A DNA stretch of 5,481 nt from JADFOB01 sp964651325 (GTDB lineage Bacteria; Planctomycetota; Phycisphaerae; UBA1845), in assembly GCA_964651325.1 (NCBI GenBank), contig CAZYXP010000223.1, positions 1 to 5,481 of the forward strand, read 5' to 3'. The position numbers and the translations under genes were made by a program. Within the stretch, counting starts at the first letter, position 1, and each line of letters starts with the position of its first letter. The notes beneath the pieces were generated by a model that saw only the letters and a program-made list of their open reading frames with translations, ran no database searches and was not told the origin of the DNA. Positions 4,094 through 5,481 of this stretch are shown here, one piece after another.

Positions 4094-5481
4094 GTGGCCA
4101 TTCGTGCCATTACATCGTTACGCGCCAGCAGTCCAGTTTCGCCGTCGCTTGCCGGTGCCAAGCCCAGTAGCGGCACGGCCGATCTGGTCGGTGGTGGGCG
4201 TACGGGCGGTGCGAGCCAATCAGCCTTTGTCTTGGGCGCCAGCGGAGAGGACTTCGCGGCGGGGTTGTACAATGTCCTCGCCACAAAGCTGATCTCGCAG
4301 ACTGACGCGCTCGAGGCGGCGGATGCCGCGTTGGCCGATTCCCGGCAGGCGCGAACCCAAAGGCTCGGCGAGGCCACAGCCCTAGTCGATCACGGCGACA
4401 CCGACGCAGGACGCGCGCTGGTCGCCGGATTTCTCGAAGCGAATCCCACCGACGTTGCCGCCCTACGCGTTATGGCTTTCGCGGATCGCGCCGATGGCAA
4501 TCTTCAGGCAGCAGAACAAACGTATGAGAAAATCGTAGCGCTGGCCCCGAGCGATGCGCAAGCTCGATCCGATCTGAACAACGCTCGCGTTCTGCAACGC
4601 TCCGACGCCGAGGTTCTCTCACTCGCCCAAAGCAAGATTCAGCAGGACGGTGAGCGAGCCGACGTCATCGGGCTGTTGATTCAACTCGCCCGGCGAAGCC
4701 CGGATAATGCCGACGTCTATATTGCGTTGGCGGAAGGATTCCGGGCGGAACGGAAGCCCAAATCTGAGATCGGGGCGGTTCAAGAAGCCGTACGCACGGC
4801 CGGACCCGGCGAAATCGATCGCGTGATCGAACAGGCGCAGGCGTTGGTCGATCAGTTCGGCAATCTCGGTTTGGCGCACAACCTGCTCGGCCGCGCGTTG
4901 GGGAAGTCGGGGCAGATCGAACGCGGCGTTCGCGAGCTGGCCAAGGCGGTCGATATCGCCCCCGCCAACGCCGCCTATCGGTCCGATCTTGCCGACGCCC
5001 ACATCACACGCGCGGAAGAACTGCTCGATTCGGGTCGGCTGGTGGCGGCGGAAGGGGCCTTGCAGAAGGCGAGTGGGCTCGCACCTTACAGCAGCCGGCT
5101 CGGCGAAGCCGGTTCACGGGTGGCGCTCGAGCGGGTCAAGAAGGCCATTTCCGGTGGGCGATTCAACGCCGCGCTGCCCGACCTGAAAGTCGCTGCACGC
5201 AACGCACCGGCCGATGAGCGATTCCGAAAGGACCTGGCCACGCAATTCGTAAACACCGGCTCCCATTTCGCCGCGGCTGGCGCCGACACGACAGCGCTAG
5301 ATGCGTTCGCCAAAGCCTTGGATTTCAATCCGGGGCTGGCCTTGGCGCGAACGAAAGTTGGACAGCTTGCCGACAAGATCGGCCTCGCGGCTCGCGATTC
5401 GCTCGACTACGATCGGGCGATCGGTTTCCTGGAGCAAGCTTTCACCACCGACCGATCCGTCGCTTCCTACGGGCAGGATCT
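4094..5481 (+). CDS. TPR-repeat protein of unknown role (3' end outside window)
   Basis: The frame is open from GTG 4094 to the window end and gives 462 residues with no stop. The first 50 residues are rich in Ser, Gly, Ala and Thr and look disordered. Residues 51-85 (GEDFAAGLYNVLATKLISQTDALEAADAALADSR) look helical. From about 86 the protein is mostly tetratricopeptide helices. Clear units are 121-154 (VAALRVMAFADRAD...LAPSD), 205-236 and 258-291 (GLAHNLLGRALGKSGQIERG...DIAP), with further degenerate units at 295-331 and beyond 360. TPR arrays bind partner proteins, but no catalytic motif, signal peptide or membrane helix is visible. The translated part has no Cys and no Trp, and only one Met after the start (127). 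The minus-strand open frames beneath it are shadows. It is probably the first gene of its own unit. I do not recognise the specific family, so no function is proposed beyond a scaffold-type interaction role. Confidence 0.85.
   Translation, partial: MAIRAITSLRASSPVSPSLAGAKPSSGTADLVGGGRTGGASQSAFVLGASGEDFAAGLYNVLATKLISQTDALEAADAALADSRQARTQRLGEATALVDHGDTDAGRALVAGFLEANPTDVAALRVMAFADRADGNLQAAEQTYEKIVALAPSDAQARSDLNNARVLQRSDAEVLSLAQSKIQQDGERADVIGLLIQLARRSPDNADVYIALAEGFRAERKPKSEIGAVQEAVRTAGPGEIDRVIEQAQALVDQFGNLGLAHNLLGRALGKSGQIERGVRELAKAVDIAPANAAYRSDLADAHITRAEELLDSGRLVAAEGALQKASGLAPYSSRLGEAGSRVALERVKKAISGGRFNAALPDLKVAARNAPADERFRKDLATQFVNTGSHFAAAGADTTALDAFAKALDFNPGLALARTKVGQLADKIGLAARDSLDYDRAIGFLEQAFTTDRSVASYGQD

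Noticed and set aside
3999..4292. A 97-codon plus-strand reading frame overlapping the start of the TPR gene
   Set aside because: It is in a different frame from the TPR gene, Arg/Pro-rich, has no ribosome binding site, and spans the non-coding leader.
4619..5002. A 127-codon minus-strand reading frame
   Set aside because: It lies wholly antisense to the TPR gene, which has repeat periodicity and a strong ribosome binding site.
1..5481. A single new multi-gene system linking all genes
   Set aside because: The genes differ in strand, are separated by repeat-bearing gaps and have no evident shared pathway. Only the transporter and its small partner are coupled.

Overview
The window is bacterial DNA, rich in G and C, with compact genes, clear Shine-Dalgarno sites, and intergenic gaps that carry repeats. 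No rRNA, tRNA, CRISPR array or transposase gene is visible. The gene set (a sodium-coupled NSS transporter with a small partner protein, an extended SDR, an NHLRC2-like thioredoxin/beta-propeller protein and a long TPR protein) and the style of intergenic repeats would fit an environmental lineage such as Planctomycetota. That placement is a weak inference, because no marker gene is present.

Layout from left to right. (1) Positions 1-563, plus strand: the 3' end of an NSS-family (SNF) transporter, translationally coupled through an ATGA overlap to a 50-residue single-helix protein of the MetS/small-subunit type. (2) Positions 564-695: a short gap between convergent genes, with two GC-rich hairpins. 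(3) Positions 696-1589, minus strand: a complete extended short-chain dehydrogenase/NAD(P)-dependent epimerase, with a good -10 box about 50 bases upstream. (4) Positions 1590-1952: a divergent intergenic region holding the epimerase promoter, a 146-bp imperfect inverted-repeat element built from octamers, and a 9-bp perfect inverted repeat just ahead of the next gene. (5) Positions 1953-3827, plus strand: a complete 624-residue protein with a thioredoxin-like domain (CCINC motif), a six-bladed NHL propeller and a C-terminal beta domain with a cysteine pair. This is the architecture of animal NHLRC2. (6) Positions 3828-4093: a gap with nested inverted and direct repeats, including an 'LPYGRGSD'-type repeat. 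(7) Positions 4094-5481, plus strand: the first 462 residues of a TPR-rich protein that runs off the end of the window. It has a strong ribosome binding site and no cysteine or tryptophan.

Only the first two genes form an evident operon. The others look like separate transcription units divided by repeat-bearing gaps. I do not see a coherent new multi-gene system. The points most worth a second look are the bacterial NHLRC2-like protein, the small transporter partner, the two intergenic repeat elements and the unassigned Cys/Trp-free TPR protein.
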